43,874 nt of DNA from Rhodanobacter sp. (GTDB lineage: Bacteria > Pseudomonadota > Gammaproteobacteria > Xanthomonadales > Rhodanobacteraceae): contig DAHUXL010000031.1 of NCBI GenBank assembly GCA_027307195.1, positions 1-43,874 of the forward strand. The letters are read 5' to 3'. How positions within the stretch are numbered: the first letter of the stretch is position 1; each line of letters opens with the position of its first letter. The notes below the pieces were generated by a model. The model searched no databases. It was given only the letters and a program-made list of their open reading frames with translations, and was not told the DNA's origin. Position numbers and translations under genes: made by a program. Positions 8,488 through 17,404 of the stretch are shown piece after piece.

Positions 8488-11400
8488 TCAGCCGTGCGAG
8501 TCGCTCTTGTGCTCGCTGTTTTCGTCATCAGGCAGAACCGTTGCCGGCTTGCTTTCTTCGTGGCTCGACGCAGCCGGTTTTACCGGATGGATCGGCTGGG
8601 CCAGCAGATCACCCTGTTTCGGTAATGGCAGCGAAGAAACCGGGCTGGCAACCGCCGGCTTTTCCGGCACGCTGACCGACGGGGGCGGCGCCACAACGCT
8701 GGCGGGTTTGCTGACCGGCTCGATGACGGGAGTCACTGCTGCCGGAGTCGGCTGTACTGTCGGCTGAGCACGGGGCTCGTGGACAGGCTGGCTGATCGGC
8801 GTTGCAGTCGGCGTTACGGCAACCGGCATGACGGCTAAGGGCGCAGGAACGTTGGTGGTATCTGCGGTTGTGTCAATACGGTCAAAACCGGCGACAGCTG
8901 TGGGTATGACTTGTGGTGTGCTGCTGGTCGGAATTGGAGCCGTTGCTGTTGAATTCGCCTGATCGGGGATCGGCGGCAGGGTAGGCAGATTGAAGGCCGT
9001 CATGGTTGGCGCGGCAGCGTTGACCGCAGCGGCAGCTGGTGGGGTGATCGTCGGCTTCGGCTGGTTATCCATTGCCGAAGGGGCGGTCGCGCTGACAGCC
9101 GCGGTCTTCTCGACGGGCTGCGGAGCAACCGGGTGGTGAACTTCGGCTGCCGGTGCTGGCGTAGTGTCATCTGCCGCACCGACTGTCGAGTTGACTGCAC
9201 CCGCCGCTGTCGCGCGGGCAGCGAAAGATGCATGTGACGGTTCGCTGCGGGTTGTCGCAACGGTGCCAATGGCTTCATCGCGGTCCTCATCATCGAGTGC
9301 ACGTGCCTGCGCGGTGTCGAGCTCCGTACCGTTCGGAACGGCCTCGTCATGGCGGCGCCGACGACGACCACCGCGCCGACCGCGGCGACGACGCGACTGG
9401 CTGCCATCTGCGTCGAGAGCATCATCGGCGGATTCTGGTGCAGCCGATGCGGCCAGCGGTGTGAGCAGTTCGGCTTCCTTGGCGGCGGCGTCCAGCGGCG
9501 CGGCGAGCGGACGTTCGCTGGCGGCAGGACGTGGCTGACGCTCGATCTTCGGCTGTGGTGGATTGGGCTTGCGCTCGGTCCGCGCCTGGTTGCTTTCGGT
9601 TGCGACAGGCTTTGGTTGACGTTCCGCCTTCGCGGTCTGCACTTGTGCCTGCTGCGACTGGCGCGGCTGCGCCTCGTTGTTGCGCTGGCGGTTGTTCCTG
9701 GCCTGCTGCTGTGCGCCGGCTTTCGACGGATTCTGCTGCGCCGGTTCGCGCCGCGGCTGACGCGACGAAGATGCATTGGAGGTATTGCCGGCGCGAGTGC
9801 CGCGCTCGTCACGACGATTGCGGTTGTTGTCGCGGTCGCTGTCATCGGTACGTTTCGGTGCCGGTGCCGGAGTCGCGGCTTCGGCACTGCGGAACCAGCC
9901 AAGCAGGCGCGAGATAATGCCGCCCGTCGGTGCCGTGCGGGTGGTCGTCGCCATGGCTGGCTGGCGACGGGCTGCTGGCGCAGCAACTGCGGCTGGCGGT
10001 GCGACTTCCTCGCGCAGCGGAGCGGGGCTGGAGGGCACGACGCCGCTCACGGCGGGCTGCTCGCTGCTGCCCAGAGTCTGGCCCATCTTGGGAAGTTCGG
10101 CGGTCTCCACCGTGGTCAGTCGTTCATAGCTGGGTTTGCTGTGCTCGCCCATGTCCGCTTCGCGGATACGCTGGATCTCGATATGCGGTGTTTCCAGCTT
10201 CTCGTCCGCAACGATCATCACGTGCACCTTGTGGCGCAGTTCGATCTCGACCACGCTGGCGCGCTTCTCGTTGAGCAGGAAATTGACGACGCTCGAGGGC
10301 GCCTGCACCAGCACCTGGCCGGTGTTGTCCTTCATCGCGTGTTCTTCGATGAGACGCAGGGTCGACAGCGACAACGATTCCACGCCACGGATATGGCCAT
10401 GGCCTTCGCAGCGTGGGCAGACGATCTGACTCGCTTCGCCGAGGCTGGGGCGCAGGCGCTGGCGCGACATCTCGAGCAGGCCGAAGCGCGAGATGCGGCC
10501 GATCTGCACGCGGGCGCGATCCTGCTTCAGTGCCTCCTTCAGGCGATCTTCCACTTCGCGCTGGTGCTTGGGACTGTCCATGTCGATGAAATCGATCACG
10601 ATCAGGCCGCCGGCATCGCGGATGCGCGCCTGGCGGGCGATTTCCACCGCGGCTTCGCAATTGGTGTTGAACGCGGTCTCCTCGATGTCGCTGCCCTTGG
10701 TGGCCTTGGAGGAGTTGATGTCGATCGCGGTCAACGCTTCGGTCTGGTCGATCACGATCGAGCCGCCCGAGGGCAGGCGTACTTGGCGGTCGAACGCGCT
10801 CTCGATCTGCGTTTCGATCTGGTAGCGCGTGAACAGCGGGGTGTCGTCCTTGTACAGCTTGAGCTTGCGCAGCGCGTTCGGCATTACCTGCTGCATGAAG
10901 TCGCGAGCGTCGTTGTACAACGATTCCTCGTCGATCAGGATCTCGCCGATGTCGCTGCGCAGGTAGTCGCGCAGGGCGCGAATGAACAGCTTTGATTCCT
11001 GATAGATCAGGAACGGCGCGCGCTGCTTGTTGGCCGCTTCGGAGATCGACTTCCACAGCTGCAGAAGATAATCGAGATCCCATTGCAGCTCTTCGGCGTC
11101 GCGGCCGAGGCCGGCGGTGCGCACGATCAGGCCGACATCGTCGGGTACGGTGACGTGGTCAAGCGCTTCCTTCAGCGCCTGCCGATCCTCACCCTCGATC
11201 CGGCGCGAAACGCCGCCGGCCTTCGGGTTGTTCGGCATCAGCACCATGTAGCGACCAGCCAGGCTGATGAACGTGGTGAGGGCAGCGCCCTTGTTGCCGC
11301 GCTCTTCCTTTTCCACCTGAACGACCACTTCCTGACCTTCCTTGATCAGTTCGCGGATGCTGGACTTGTGCGGGTCCAGGCCCGGCGTGAAGTACTCGCG

Positions 11401-11622
11401 GGAGATTTCCTTCAGCGGCAGGAATCCGTGGCGTTCGGCTCCGTATTCGACGAAGCAGGCTTCGAGTGAAGCCTCGACACGGGTGATACGACCCTTGTAA
11501 ATATTGGACTTTTTCTGTTCCCGCGAAGGGATTTCAATGTCCAGGTCGTACAGGTTCTGGCCATCGACAATGGCCACGCGCAACTCTTCACGCTGAGTCG
11601 CGTTGATCAACATACGTTTCAT
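8488..11622 (-). CDS. rne: Ribonuclease E
   Basis: Essential endoribonuclease for mRNA decay and rRNA/tRNA processing and scaffold of the RNA degradosome. The 1044-residue protein has an N-terminal catalytic half: S1 domain (about 38-118, [20 protein letters not shown]), DNase I-like part with catalytic Asp301 (TAIDINSSK) and Asp344 (VIDFIDMD), and the Zn-link CPRC (Cys402, Cys405). Residues after about 520 are low-complexity, rich in Ala, Pro, Gln and Thr, with an Arg-rich [14 protein letters not shown] segment likely to bind RNA. The start [10 protein letters not shown] has GAGGA upstream; the frame is open further but without family support. Divergent from rluC as in E. coli. The 332 bp leader suggests autoregulation. 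Confidence 0.97.
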   Translation of the reverse strand: MKRMLINATQREELRVAIVDGQNLYDLDIEIPSREQKKSNIYKGRITRVEASLEACFVEYGAERHGFLPLKEISREYFTPGLDPHKSSIRELIKEGQEVVVQVEKEERGNKGAALTTFISLAGRYMVLMPNNPKAGGVSRRIEGEDRQALKEALDHVTVPDDVGLIVRTAGLGRDAEELQWDLDYLLQLWKSISEAANKQRAPFLIYQESKLFIRALRDYLRSDIGEILIDEESLYNDARDFMQQVMPNALRKLKLYKDDTPLFTRYQIETQIESAFDRQVRLPSGGSIVIDQTEALTAIDINSSKATKGSDIEETAFNTNCEAAVEIARQARIRDAGGLIVIDFIDMDSPKHQREVEDRLKEALKQDRARVQIGRISRFGLLEMSRQRLRPSLGEASQIVCPRCEGHGHIRGVESLSLSTLRLIEEHAMKDNTGQVLVQAPSSVVNFLLNEKRASVVEIELRHKVHVMIVADEKLETPHIEIQRIREADMGEHSKPSYERLTTVETAELPKMGQTLGSSEQPAVSGVVPSSPAPLREEVAPPAAVAAPAARRQPAMATTTRTAPTGGIISRLLGWFRSAEAATPAPAPKRTDDSDRDNNRNRRDERGTRAGNTSNASSSRQPRREPAQQNPSKAGAQQQARNNRQRNNEAQPRQSQQAQVQTAKAERQPKPVATESNQARTERKPNPPQPKIERQPRPAASERPLAAPLDAAAKEAELLTPLAASAAPESADDALDADGSQSRRRRGRRGGRRRRRHDEAVPNGTELDTAQARALDDEDRDEAIGTVATTRSEPSHASFAARATAAGAVNSTVGAADDTTPAPAAEVHHPVAPQPVEKTAAVSATAPSAMDNQPKPTITPPAAAAVNAAAPTMTAFNLPTLPPIPDQANSTATAPIPTSSTPQVIPTAVAGFDRIDTTADTTNVPAPLAVMPVAVTPTATPISQPVHEPRAQPTVQPTPAAVTPVIEPVSKPASVVAPPPSVSVPEKPAVASPVSSLPLPKQGDLLAQPIHPVKPAASSHEESKPATVLPDDENSEHKSDSHG

Positions 11623-11710
11623 GCTAGTAATCCTCGGCTTGCCGCGCGTCGCGTGCCGCGGTGGCGCCTCAATTGGCGGCCTGCCGGGGATCGCGCCGCT
11701 GCGGTTAAGC

Positions 11711-11741
11711 GGCAAAAAAACGGCACCGTTTACGGTGTCGG
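11711..11741 (-). promoter_or_regulatory. Terminator-like hairpin in the rne leader
   Basis: Read on the minus strand, about 90-120 bases before the rne start, a CACCG/CGGTG stem with TAAA loop is followed by CC and a GTTTTTTT run. This has the form of a short intrinsic terminator located inside the long rne upstream region (11623-11954). It could act as an attenuator or terminate a leader RNA, or fold as one of the hairpins through which RNase E senses its own mRNA. The stem is short (5 bp plus mismatch). I see no other gene in this 332 bp interval. Confidence 0.45.
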
Positions 11742-11954
11742 GATGATTCGGTCAGCTGCGCCTGCCGCCCCGATACCTCATGGCATCGGACAAATAGCAG
11801 CCCAAACCGTTACGATGAAAGGGAGCCGCGACCGGTCGCCAAGGCAACCGGCGCAATCCTCGCCGACGTTACGGGCAGGCACTCGACCCGATCCAGACAC
11901 CGATGGGCAGAATGTGGCGCCCGTCGAGTATCCTATTTCAGCAGGTTTTTTTCA

Positions 11955-12953
11955 ATGCAGACGGCAATTTCCCCCGACGCACCTCACGGTGTACGTCAAG
12001 TCGCGATCGGTCCCGAGCGTGACGGCCAGCGCATCGACAATGCGCTGGTGACCCTACTCAAGGGCGTGCCCAAGAGCATGATTTACCGGCTTTTGCGCAC
12101 CGGCCAGGTACGCGTGAACGGCAAGCGGGCGAAGCCGGACACCCGTCTCGCAGACGGTGATACGCTGCGCATCCCTCCGGTGCGGGTGGCGGAACGGCCC
12201 GAGGGCAATGCACCTGCCACCGGTCTGGTGGCCTCGGTAGCCGACGCCGTCATTTTCGAAGACAAGCACTTTCTGGTCATCGACAAGCCTGCCGGCGTGG
12301 CCAGCCATGGCGGCAGCGGGGTCAGTCATGGCGCGATCGAGCTGTTGCGCGCGGCACGGCCGCAGGAGCATCTGGAACTGGTGCATCGACTCGATCGCGA
12401 TACCAGTGGCGTGCTGGTTTTTGCCAGGACGCGGGCTGGGCTTACCGGCTTGCAGGCGGCGATCCGTGCAGGTCAAGTCACCAAACAATATCTGTGCCTG
12501 ATGCTCGGCCATCCGTCCAAGGCGAAGTTCGACGTCAATGCGCCGTTGCTGAAATCAGTATTGCAAGGCGGCGAGCGGATGGTGCGGGTGGCCGATAACG
12601 GCAAGCCGTCACTGACCTTTTTCCGGGAAATGGAGCAGTACCCCGGCGCCCGTCTGATGCAGGCTACCTTGGGCACGGGGCGTACCCATCAGATCCGCGT
12701 GCATGCGGCGCACATCGGCCATCCGTTGGCCGGCGATCCGAAGTATGGCGACAAGGAGATGAACAAACGGTTCCGCGAGATGGGCCTGAACCGGATGTTC
12801 CTGCATGCCGCGCACATGAGTTTCGAGTTGGATGACCGCGCTTACAGTTTCTCCACGCCGCTGCCTGATGACTTGAAGACGTTTCTCGATGTGCTTGCCA
12901 TCAAGGGCAAGCGACTCGTCTATTCGCGGGACAAGTCGCGTACGGATTTCTGA
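11955..12953 (+). CDS. rluC: 23S rRNA pseudouridine synthase RluC
   Basis: Makes pseudouridines at 955, 2504 and 2580 of 23S rRNA in E. coli. The 332-residue protein has an S4 RNA-binding domain (about 20-80, DGQRIDNALVTLLKGVPKSM and VRVNGKRAKPDTRL) and an RluA-type catalytic domain with the HRLDRDTSG motif containing the catalytic Asp. C-terminal features include GRTHQIRVHAAHIGHPLAGDPKYG. It is divergent from rne, the standard arrangement that supports RluC over RluD. No strong Shine-Dalgarno precedes the ATG at 11955 (a TTTTTTTC run is there instead), so translation may be weak or the start imprecise. The stop abuts the convergent pterin dehydratase gene. Confidence 0.93.
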   Translation: MQTAISPDAPHGVRQVAIGPERDGQRIDNALVTLLKGVPKSMIYRLLRTGQVRVNGKRAKPDTRLADGDTLRIPPVRVAERPEGNAPATGLVASVADAVIFEDKHFLVIDKPAGVASHGGSGVSHGAIELLRAARPQEHLELVHRLDRDTSGVLVFARTRAGLTGLQAAIRAGQVTKQYLCLMLGHPSKAKFDVNAPLLKSVLQGGERMVRVADNGKPSLTFFREMEQYPGARLMQATLGTGRTHQIRVHAAHIGHPLAGDPKYGDKEMNKRFREMGLNRMFLHAAHMSFELDDRAYSFSTPLPDDLKTFLDVLAIKGKRLVYSRDKSRTDF

Positions 12954-13295
12954 TCAGCGCGCCAGCAAGGCCTCGACCCGTGCGGCACAGATGAAGTCGT
13001 TCAACGACAGTCCGCCGGCGTCATGGGTCGACCACAACACCTGGCAATGGCTGTAACCGGCTTCGAGGTCGGGGTGATGATCCTCATGGTTGGCCATGAA
13101 GCCCACCGCGTTGATGAAACCCAAGGTGTGGTGGAAGTCGGCGAACTTGAAGTCCTTGACGATGGCCATGCCATCGTCGCGCAGCTGCCAGCCCCGCAGT
13201 TGCCGCAACAGTCCCGCTACCTGTGCGGTGTCGAGCGCATGCTCTTTGCCTTTGCGCGGCTGGCAATGCTGCGTGGCCAGATCATTGGCGTTCAT
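12954..13295 (-). CDS. phhB: 4a-hydroxytetrahydrobiopterin dehydratase
   Basis: Pterin-4a-carbinolamine dehydratase recycles the pterin product of aromatic amino-acid hydroxylases; in some bacteria it also serves other pterin enzymes. The 113-residue length is right, and the active-site block NHEDHHPDLEAGYSHCQVLW plus DFICAARVEAL near the C-terminus are diagnostic. No phenylalanine hydroxylase gene is in the window, so the partner is unknown. Its stop directly abuts that of the convergent rluC with no spacer; its 153 bp upstream region is shared with nfuA. Confidence 0.93.
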   Translation of the reverse strand: MNANDLATQHCQPRKGKEHALDTAQVAGLLRQLRGWQLRDDGMAIVKDFKFADFHHTLGFINAVGFMANHEDHHPDLEAGYSHCQVLWSTHDAGGLSLNDFICAARVEALLAR

Positions 13296-13448
13296 GTGAA
13301 TCTCCGTGCGGGCTGAAAGTCAGGGATGCGAAGGGTCGGAGCTGCGCGCGCAAATGTCAAAGCGGACATCAAACTAGAAACAGGACTAAAATGGTGCTGT
13401 TTCGCTGGCGGAGTTCGCCGGCGCCCGTTTGGTGACACTGGAGCAGGC

Positions 13449-14057
13449 ATGATCGATATTTCGGAGCGCGCGCAACAGCACTTTCTGCGGCTTCTCTCAC
13501 AACAGGGCATCGATGGCCTGAGCATCCGCCTGCGGGTCACGGCAGCCGGTACGCCAGCGGCCAGCTGCGAACTCGAGTTCTGCGAGCCGGCCGACCTTGC
13601 CGGTGGGGAATGGACGATCGAGTGTGCCGGCTTCAACTTTCACATCGACGGCGACAGCGCCAGCTGGCTGGATAACGCGACCATCGATTTCGAGGCCAAT
13701 GCCACCGGTGGTCAGCTCAATATCCGCGCGCCGAAGATCAAGGGCGACGTGCCTGGTGCGGCGGCAGGGTTGGTCGAGCGGGTGCGCTATGTGCTTGAGG
13801 CCGAAGTGAATCCGAAACTGGCTTCACACGGCGGCCGGGTTACGTTGCTGGAGATCAGTGCCGACGGTGCGGTGCTGTTGCAGTTTGGCGGTGGTTGCCA
13901 TGGCTGCGGCATGGTCGACGTGACGCTCAAGCAGGGCGTCGAAAAGACCTTGCGCGAGCGCGTGCCGGAAATCACTGCGGTGCGCGACGCGACCGATCAT
14001 GCCGGCGGCGAAAAGCCGTATTACAGCAAGGCCGAGGGCAAGTCTGCGATCGCCTGA
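13449..14057 (+). CDS. nfuA: Fe-S cluster carrier NfuA
   Basis: Delivers 4Fe-4S clusters to apoproteins such as lipoyl synthase and aconitase, especially under oxidative or iron stress. The 202-residue product joins an N-terminal degenerate A-type domain (about 1-95) to a C-terminal Nfu domain with the cluster-binding C150-x-x-C153 in GGGCHGCGMVDVTL. The first domain keeps scattered Cys residues (40, 45) not in the classical A-type positions. The ATG at 13449 has GGAGCAGG just upstream; the longer open frame from 13326 has no family similarity. A strong terminator follows. Confidence 0.95.
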   Translation: MIDISERAQQHFLRLLSQQGIDGLSIRLRVTAAGTPAASCELEFCEPADLAGGEWTIECAGFNFHIDGDSASWLDNATIDFEANATGGQLNIRAPKIKGDVPGAAAGLVERVRYVLEAEVNPKLASHGGRVTLLEISADGAVLLQFGGGCHGCGMVDVTLKQGVEKTLRERVPEITAVRDATDHAGGEKPYYSKAEGKSAIA

Positions 14058-14084
14058 GCCAACCATGGCCGTACTGCCGGATGC

Positions 14085-14112
14085 ACAAAGGCCCGCCAGA
14101 GCGGGCCTTTGT
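14085..14112. terminator. Bidirectional terminator between nfuA and cytochrome c genes
   Basis: Perfect 12-bp arms ACAAAGGCCCGC and GCGGGCCTTTGT around CAGA, followed by TT. It separates the convergent nfuA and cytochrome transcripts. Confidence 0.88.
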
Positions 14113-14137
14113 TTGTCATGCGACAGGACGAGCCGAC

Positions 14138-14491
14138 TTACTTGGCGCCCTCGACATGACCTTGCAGGGTATCGAGCTTGGTCGGCAGGCTGGAGAAGTA
14201 GGCGGCAACGTCCTCGATATCCTGGTCGGACAGGGTGGCCACCATGCCCTTCATGATCGGATTCTCGCGCTGACCGTCCTTGTACTCGTGCAGCACTTGC
14301 TGCAGATACAGGTTGTACTGGCCGGCGAGGCGCGGGTATTGCGGATCGACTGCATTGCCGTCGACACCATGGCAGGCGAAGCAGGTGGCTGCTTTCTGCT
14401 TGCCGTTTTCAGCATTGCCATTGGCCAGCAATTGGGTGGAGGCGAACGCCAGCATGGCGCCGAATGAAAGCAGGGTAAGCGCACGTTTCAT
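14138..14491 (-). CDS. Periplasmic monoheme cytochrome c (c4/c553-like)
   Basis: A 117-residue exported class I cytochrome c. A signal peptide (MKRALTLLSFGAMLAFASTQLLA, cleaved after about residue 23) precedes the heme site CFACH and an axial Met candidate in ENPIMKGMVATLSDQD; the C-terminal helix is DIEDVAAYFSSL. It resembles one half of a diheme cytochrome c4. It is the second gene of a pair: the upstream cytochrome gene ends 18 bp before this start, and AAGGAC lies before the ATG. Likely an electron carrier to a terminal oxidase; the partner is unknown. Confidence 0.9.
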   Translation of the reverse strand: MKRALTLLSFGAMLAFASTQLLANGNAENGKQKAATCFACHGVDGNAVDPQYPRLAGQYNLYLQQVLHEYKDGQRENPIMKGMVATLSDQDIEDVAAYFSSLPTKLDTLQGHVEGAK

Positions 14492-14509
14492 GCGGAAAGT
14501 CCTTGGCAA

Positions 14510-14833
14510 CTACTTGGCGAGGCTGGAAAGATAGGCGGCGACGTTCTGGATGTCCGTATCGGACAAACTCTGCGCCTGTGCACCCATGGTCGGATGCTTG
14601 CGATCGCCACTCTGGTAACCATGCAGTGCATTGACGATGTACTGCTCGTTCTGTCCGGCGATTTTCGGCACCGGATATTGCGGGTAGGCATTGGTGTAAC
14701 CAGGTACGCCGTGGCAACCGGCGCAGGTGTAAATCAGTTCACGTCCGGCAGCCTTGTCACCTTCAGCGTGTGCACTGGCAGCGGCGAAAAGGGCTGTGGC
14801 CGCGGCCATGCCAAGCAATTGCAGTCGAGTCAT
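14510..14833 (-). CDS. Periplasmic monoheme cytochrome c (c4/c553-like)
   Basis: A 107-residue class I cytochrome c with signal peptide (MTRLQLLGMAAATALFAAASAHA), heme site CAGCH and axial Met candidate in HPTMGAQAQSLSDTD, then the terminal helix DIQNVAAYLSSLAK. It is clearly related to its downstream neighbour (same IAGQxxQY / LAGQYNxY and YLSSL/YFSSL blocks), so the pair looks like a tandem duplication or a split diheme c4. An in-frame ATG at 14842 is an alternative start, adding three residues. It is first in the operon. Confidence 0.88.
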   Translation of the reverse strand: MTRLQLLGMAAATALFAAASAHAEGDKAAGRELIYTCAGCHGVPGYTNAYPQYPVPKIAGQNEQYIVNALHGYQSGDRKHPTMGAQAQSLSDTDIQNVAAYLSSLAK

Positions 14834-15077
14834 CGAGATCATTCCCACGAGTACGGCGGGTACAGGGTGATATAAGTCGCCAAGTATAGACGTTGCGTCA
14901 CGGCGCGGACAACACTTCACGCGTGTGCACTGCATATTCGCGCGGTGCTCATCGACATCCCATGCATCCCATGCCGCCTTTCAGGATTCCTGGCGAAAAC
15001 CATAAAGAATGTGGAAGCTCATGTGTTGTTCGATGCACCTGTCACCGATGGAGTTACCCATGCTTCATCGGATGGCA

Positions 15078-15107
15078 TTGGTACTGAGGCCTTCGGCCGC
15101 ATATACT
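15078..15107 (+). promoter_or_regulatory. Putative sigma-70 promoter for ssrA
   Basis: TTGGTA and TATACT separated by 18 bp lie 25 bp before the mature tmRNA 5' end; transcription would begin about 15114, leaving a short leader removed by RNase P. The rest of 14834-15077 holds the divergent cytochrome promoter region and no convincing gene. Confidence 0.6.
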
Positions 15108-15131
15108 GGTCGGGTCAAAATCGTTTTCCCC

Positions 15132-15486
<355 letters not shown>

Positions 15487-15497
15487 ATAAACAAAAA

Positions 15498-15525
15498 GCC
15501 CTTGATGATCATCAAGGGCTTTTTT
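15498..15525. terminator. Terminator between ssrA and smpB
   Basis: A perfect 22-bp palindrome at 15498-15519 (arms GCCCTTGAT/ATCAAGGGC around GATC) flanked by A5 on the left and T6 on the right, so it works for both convergent transcripts. Confidence 0.92.
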
Positions 15526-15548
15526 GTTGCGCGATCCCTTGCGTGGCT

Positions 15549-16040
15549 TCAGGCACTGCGGTTGTGCGAGCGCATGGTGCGCTGCTTCTCGATCTGCCAG
15601 TCACGCTGCTTCTCGGTGTCGCGCTTGTCGTGTTCCTGCTTGCCGCGGGCGAGGCCGATCTCGACCTTGACCTTGTTGCCCTTCCAGTACATCGCCGTGG
15701 GCACCAGTGTGTAGCCCTTGCGCTCGACGGCGCCGACCAGCTGATCGATTTCCTTGCGATGCAGCAGCAGTTTGCGGGTGCGTCGATCTTCGGCGATGAC
15801 ATGGGTGGAGGCACTGATCAACGGCGGGATGGAGGTGCCGATCAGGAAGATCTCGTTCTTCAGGACGACCGCGTAGCTGTCGCCAAAGTTGATTCGCCCG
15901 GCACGCAATGCTTTCAGCTCCCAGCCTTGCAGGGCAATGCCGGCCTCGAAACGCTGGTCGATGTGGTATTCGAAACGGGAGCGCTTGTTGAGCGCGATGG
16001 TGCTGCCGCCCTTGTTGTCTTTATCCTTCGCCTTGGCCAT
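15549..16040 (-). CDS. smpB: SsrA-binding protein SmpB
   Basis: Binds the tRNA-like domain of tmRNA and brings it to stalled ribosomes. The 163-residue protein has an OB-fold core: NKRSRFEYHIDQRFEAGIAL, GWELKALRAGRINF and SYAVV, and a basic C-terminal tail (KVEIGLARGKQEHDKRD...) that enters the mRNA channel. The start MAKAKDKDNKGG is at 16040; the frame is open further upstream but overlaps the ratA leader. It is convergent with ssrA and divergent from ratA (83 bp). Confidence 0.97.
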   Translation of the reverse strand: MAKAKDKDNKGGSTIALNKRSRFEYHIDQRFEAGIALQGWELKALRAGRINFGDSYAVVLKNEIFLIGTSIPPLISASTHVIAEDRRTRKLLLHRKEIDQLVGAVERKGYTLVPTAMYWKGNKVKVEIGLARGKQEHDKRDTEKQRDWQIEKQRTMRSHNRSA

Positions 16041-16123
16041 GTCCGTTAAACTCGGGCCTTGTTGCCCTGATGCCGATTCCGCCGCATACCGGGCCAAACC
16101 AAGCGTGATGTGAAGAGGTTGCC

Positions 16124-16555
16124 GTGATCGAAATCCGTCGCAGTGCACTGGTGAAGTATTCGCCGATGCAGATGTTCGACCTGGTCAATGAAGTTGAAGC
16201 ATACCCAAAGCGTTTCCCCTGGTGTGCCGGTGCCGAAGTGCTCGAGCGTGAGAATGATGTGCTGGTGGCGCGGCTGGATCTCAAGTTTGCCGGGTTCCGC
16301 CAGAGTTTCACCACGCGCAATTCGGTCGATCCGCCCAGACGCCTGCAGATGAGTCTGGTCGATGGTCCGTTCCGCAGCCTCGAAGGCGTGTGGGAATTCA
16401 TCGCATTGGGTGATGCCGGTTGCAAGGTCGCGTTCGCGCTGGACTTCGATTATGCGGGGCGGCTTGGCGGGAGTGCGTTGAAGCTTGGCTTTCAGGGGTT
16501 GGCAGGGCGCATGGTTGACGATTTCTGTCGGGAGGCCGAACGAGTCTATGGCTGA
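16124..16555 (+). CDS. ratA: RatA/CoQ10-type START-domain protein
   Basis: A 143-residue polyketide-cyclase/START-fold protein. In E. coli RatA was reported as a toxin that blocks 70S assembly, while homologues (Coq10) bind ubiquinone; which role applies here is open. Family features: VKYSPMQMFDLVNEVEAYPKRFPWC near the N-terminus and GVWEFIAL and the C-terminal VDDFCREAERVYG. It starts with GTG at 16124 after GAAGAGG. The following ratB gene overlaps its last 8 bases. The smpB/ratA/ratB/bamE order is conserved in gammaproteobacteria. Confidence 0.92.
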   Translation: MIEIRRSALVKYSPMQMFDLVNEVEAYPKRFPWCAGAEVLERENDVLVARLDLKFAGFRQSFTTRNSVDPPRRLQMSLVDGPFRSLEGVWEFIALGDAGCKVAFALDFDYAGRLGGSALKLGFQGLAGRMVDDFCREAERVYG

Positions 16556-16826
16556 GCGCACGATCACGGCAGAGGTGGTTTATGCGGCTGCCGGACAGCA
16601 GATCCTGCGCCGGGTCGAGCTGGCCGAAGGCAGCACGGTAGAGCAGGCGATCGACGCTTCAGGAATAGCCGGGGTGCTCCCGGAGGGAGCGATCGACGCG
16701 CGCCACCTCGGTATTTTCGCTTGCAGGGTGGCGCCGGATCAGGTCGTGCAGAACGGTGATCGGATCGAAATCTATCGGTCGCTCATGCTCGGTCCGATGG
16801 AAGCGCGCCGGCGACGCGCCCGTTGA
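16548..16826 (+). CDS. ratB: RnfH/RatB family (UPF0125) protein
   Basis: A 92-residue ubiquitin-like (beta-grasp) protein of the RnfH family. Diagnostic blocks are AEVVYAAAGQQILRRVELAEGSTVEQAI, VGIFA-like LGIFACRVAPDQVVQNGDRIEIYRSL and a basic C-terminus. Called antitoxin RatB in E. coli, but the function is not firmly known. The ATG at 16548 lies inside the end of ratA, implying translational coupling. It converges with bamE at 43 bp. Confidence 0.9.
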   Translation: MAERTITAEVVYAAAGQQILRRVELAEGSTVEQAIDASGIAGVLPEGAIDARHLGIFACRVAPDQVVQNGDRIEIYRSLMLGPMEARRRRAR

Positions 16827-16869
16827 GTCGGGATCGGGAGGGTAGACGCTGCCCGATCCATGGCGGTGA

Positions 16870-17328
16870 TCAGTGGCCGTCGTTGTTGCCCTGGCCGAAG
16901 CCGCCGCTGTCCTTGTTGTCGTTCGGGGACTTGCTCTTGTCGCCCTCGGTCTCGTTGACCGGGTAGCCGGCGTTGTACTTCTTGCTGTCCTTGACCAGTT
17001 GCTGGGCATCCTGTGCGAAGAAGTCGCCCTCGGTGCGCACCAGCGTGTCGTTGTTGAAGGTCAGCGTGAATGTACGCACCTTGATCGGGCTGCCGCGATG
17101 CGAAAAGGTGGACACATAGTCCCAGCGACTCTGATCGAACGGCGTGCTGACCGAAGGCGTGCCCATCAGCACCAACACTTGATGCTTGGTCATGCCGGGC
17201 TTGAGCTGATCCACCACTTTCTTGTCGAGCAGGTTGCCTTGCTGCACGTCGGGTGTGTAGACGATATGGCAGCCGGCGATGGAGAGCGCCAGCATGGCGA
17301 AAACCAGCAGGGTGATCAGCTTTTGCAT
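16870..17328 (-). CDS. bamE: Outer membrane assembly lipoprotein BamE
   Basis: Lipoprotein of the BAM complex that folds beta-barrel proteins into the outer membrane (also SmpA/OmlA). The 152-residue precursor has a lipoprotein signal with lipobox LSIAGC (lipidated Cys20), the YTPDVQQGN motif right after it, and the SmpA/OmlA core KPGMTKHQVLVLMGTPSVSTPFDQSRWDYV. A charged, Asn/Asp/Lys/Gly-rich C-terminal tail of about 40 residues extends past the usual E. coli length (113). Divergent from fur (76 bp between starts), the omlA-fur arrangement known from Pseudomonas and Xanthomonas. Confidence 0.95.
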   Translation of the reverse strand: MQKLITLLVFAMLALSIAGCHIVYTPDVQQGNLLDKKVVDQLKPGMTKHQVLVLMGTPSVSTPFDQSRWDYVSTFSHRGSPIKVRTFTLTFNNDTLVRTEGDFFAQDAQQLVKDSKKYNAGYPVNETEGDKSKSPNDNKDSGGFGQGNNDGH

Positions 17329-17404
17329 GCGTGTTGCGTCCGGATCGTAAAGGTGTCGGATGATACACTACCGGCCTGGAAACGCCGTGTGCGGAGAGTG
17401 GGTC

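Noticed and set aside
9349-10995. Long antisense open frame opposite rne
   Set aside because: The GC-rich third positions of rne create long open frames on the other strand; no recognisable domain and no ribosome site.
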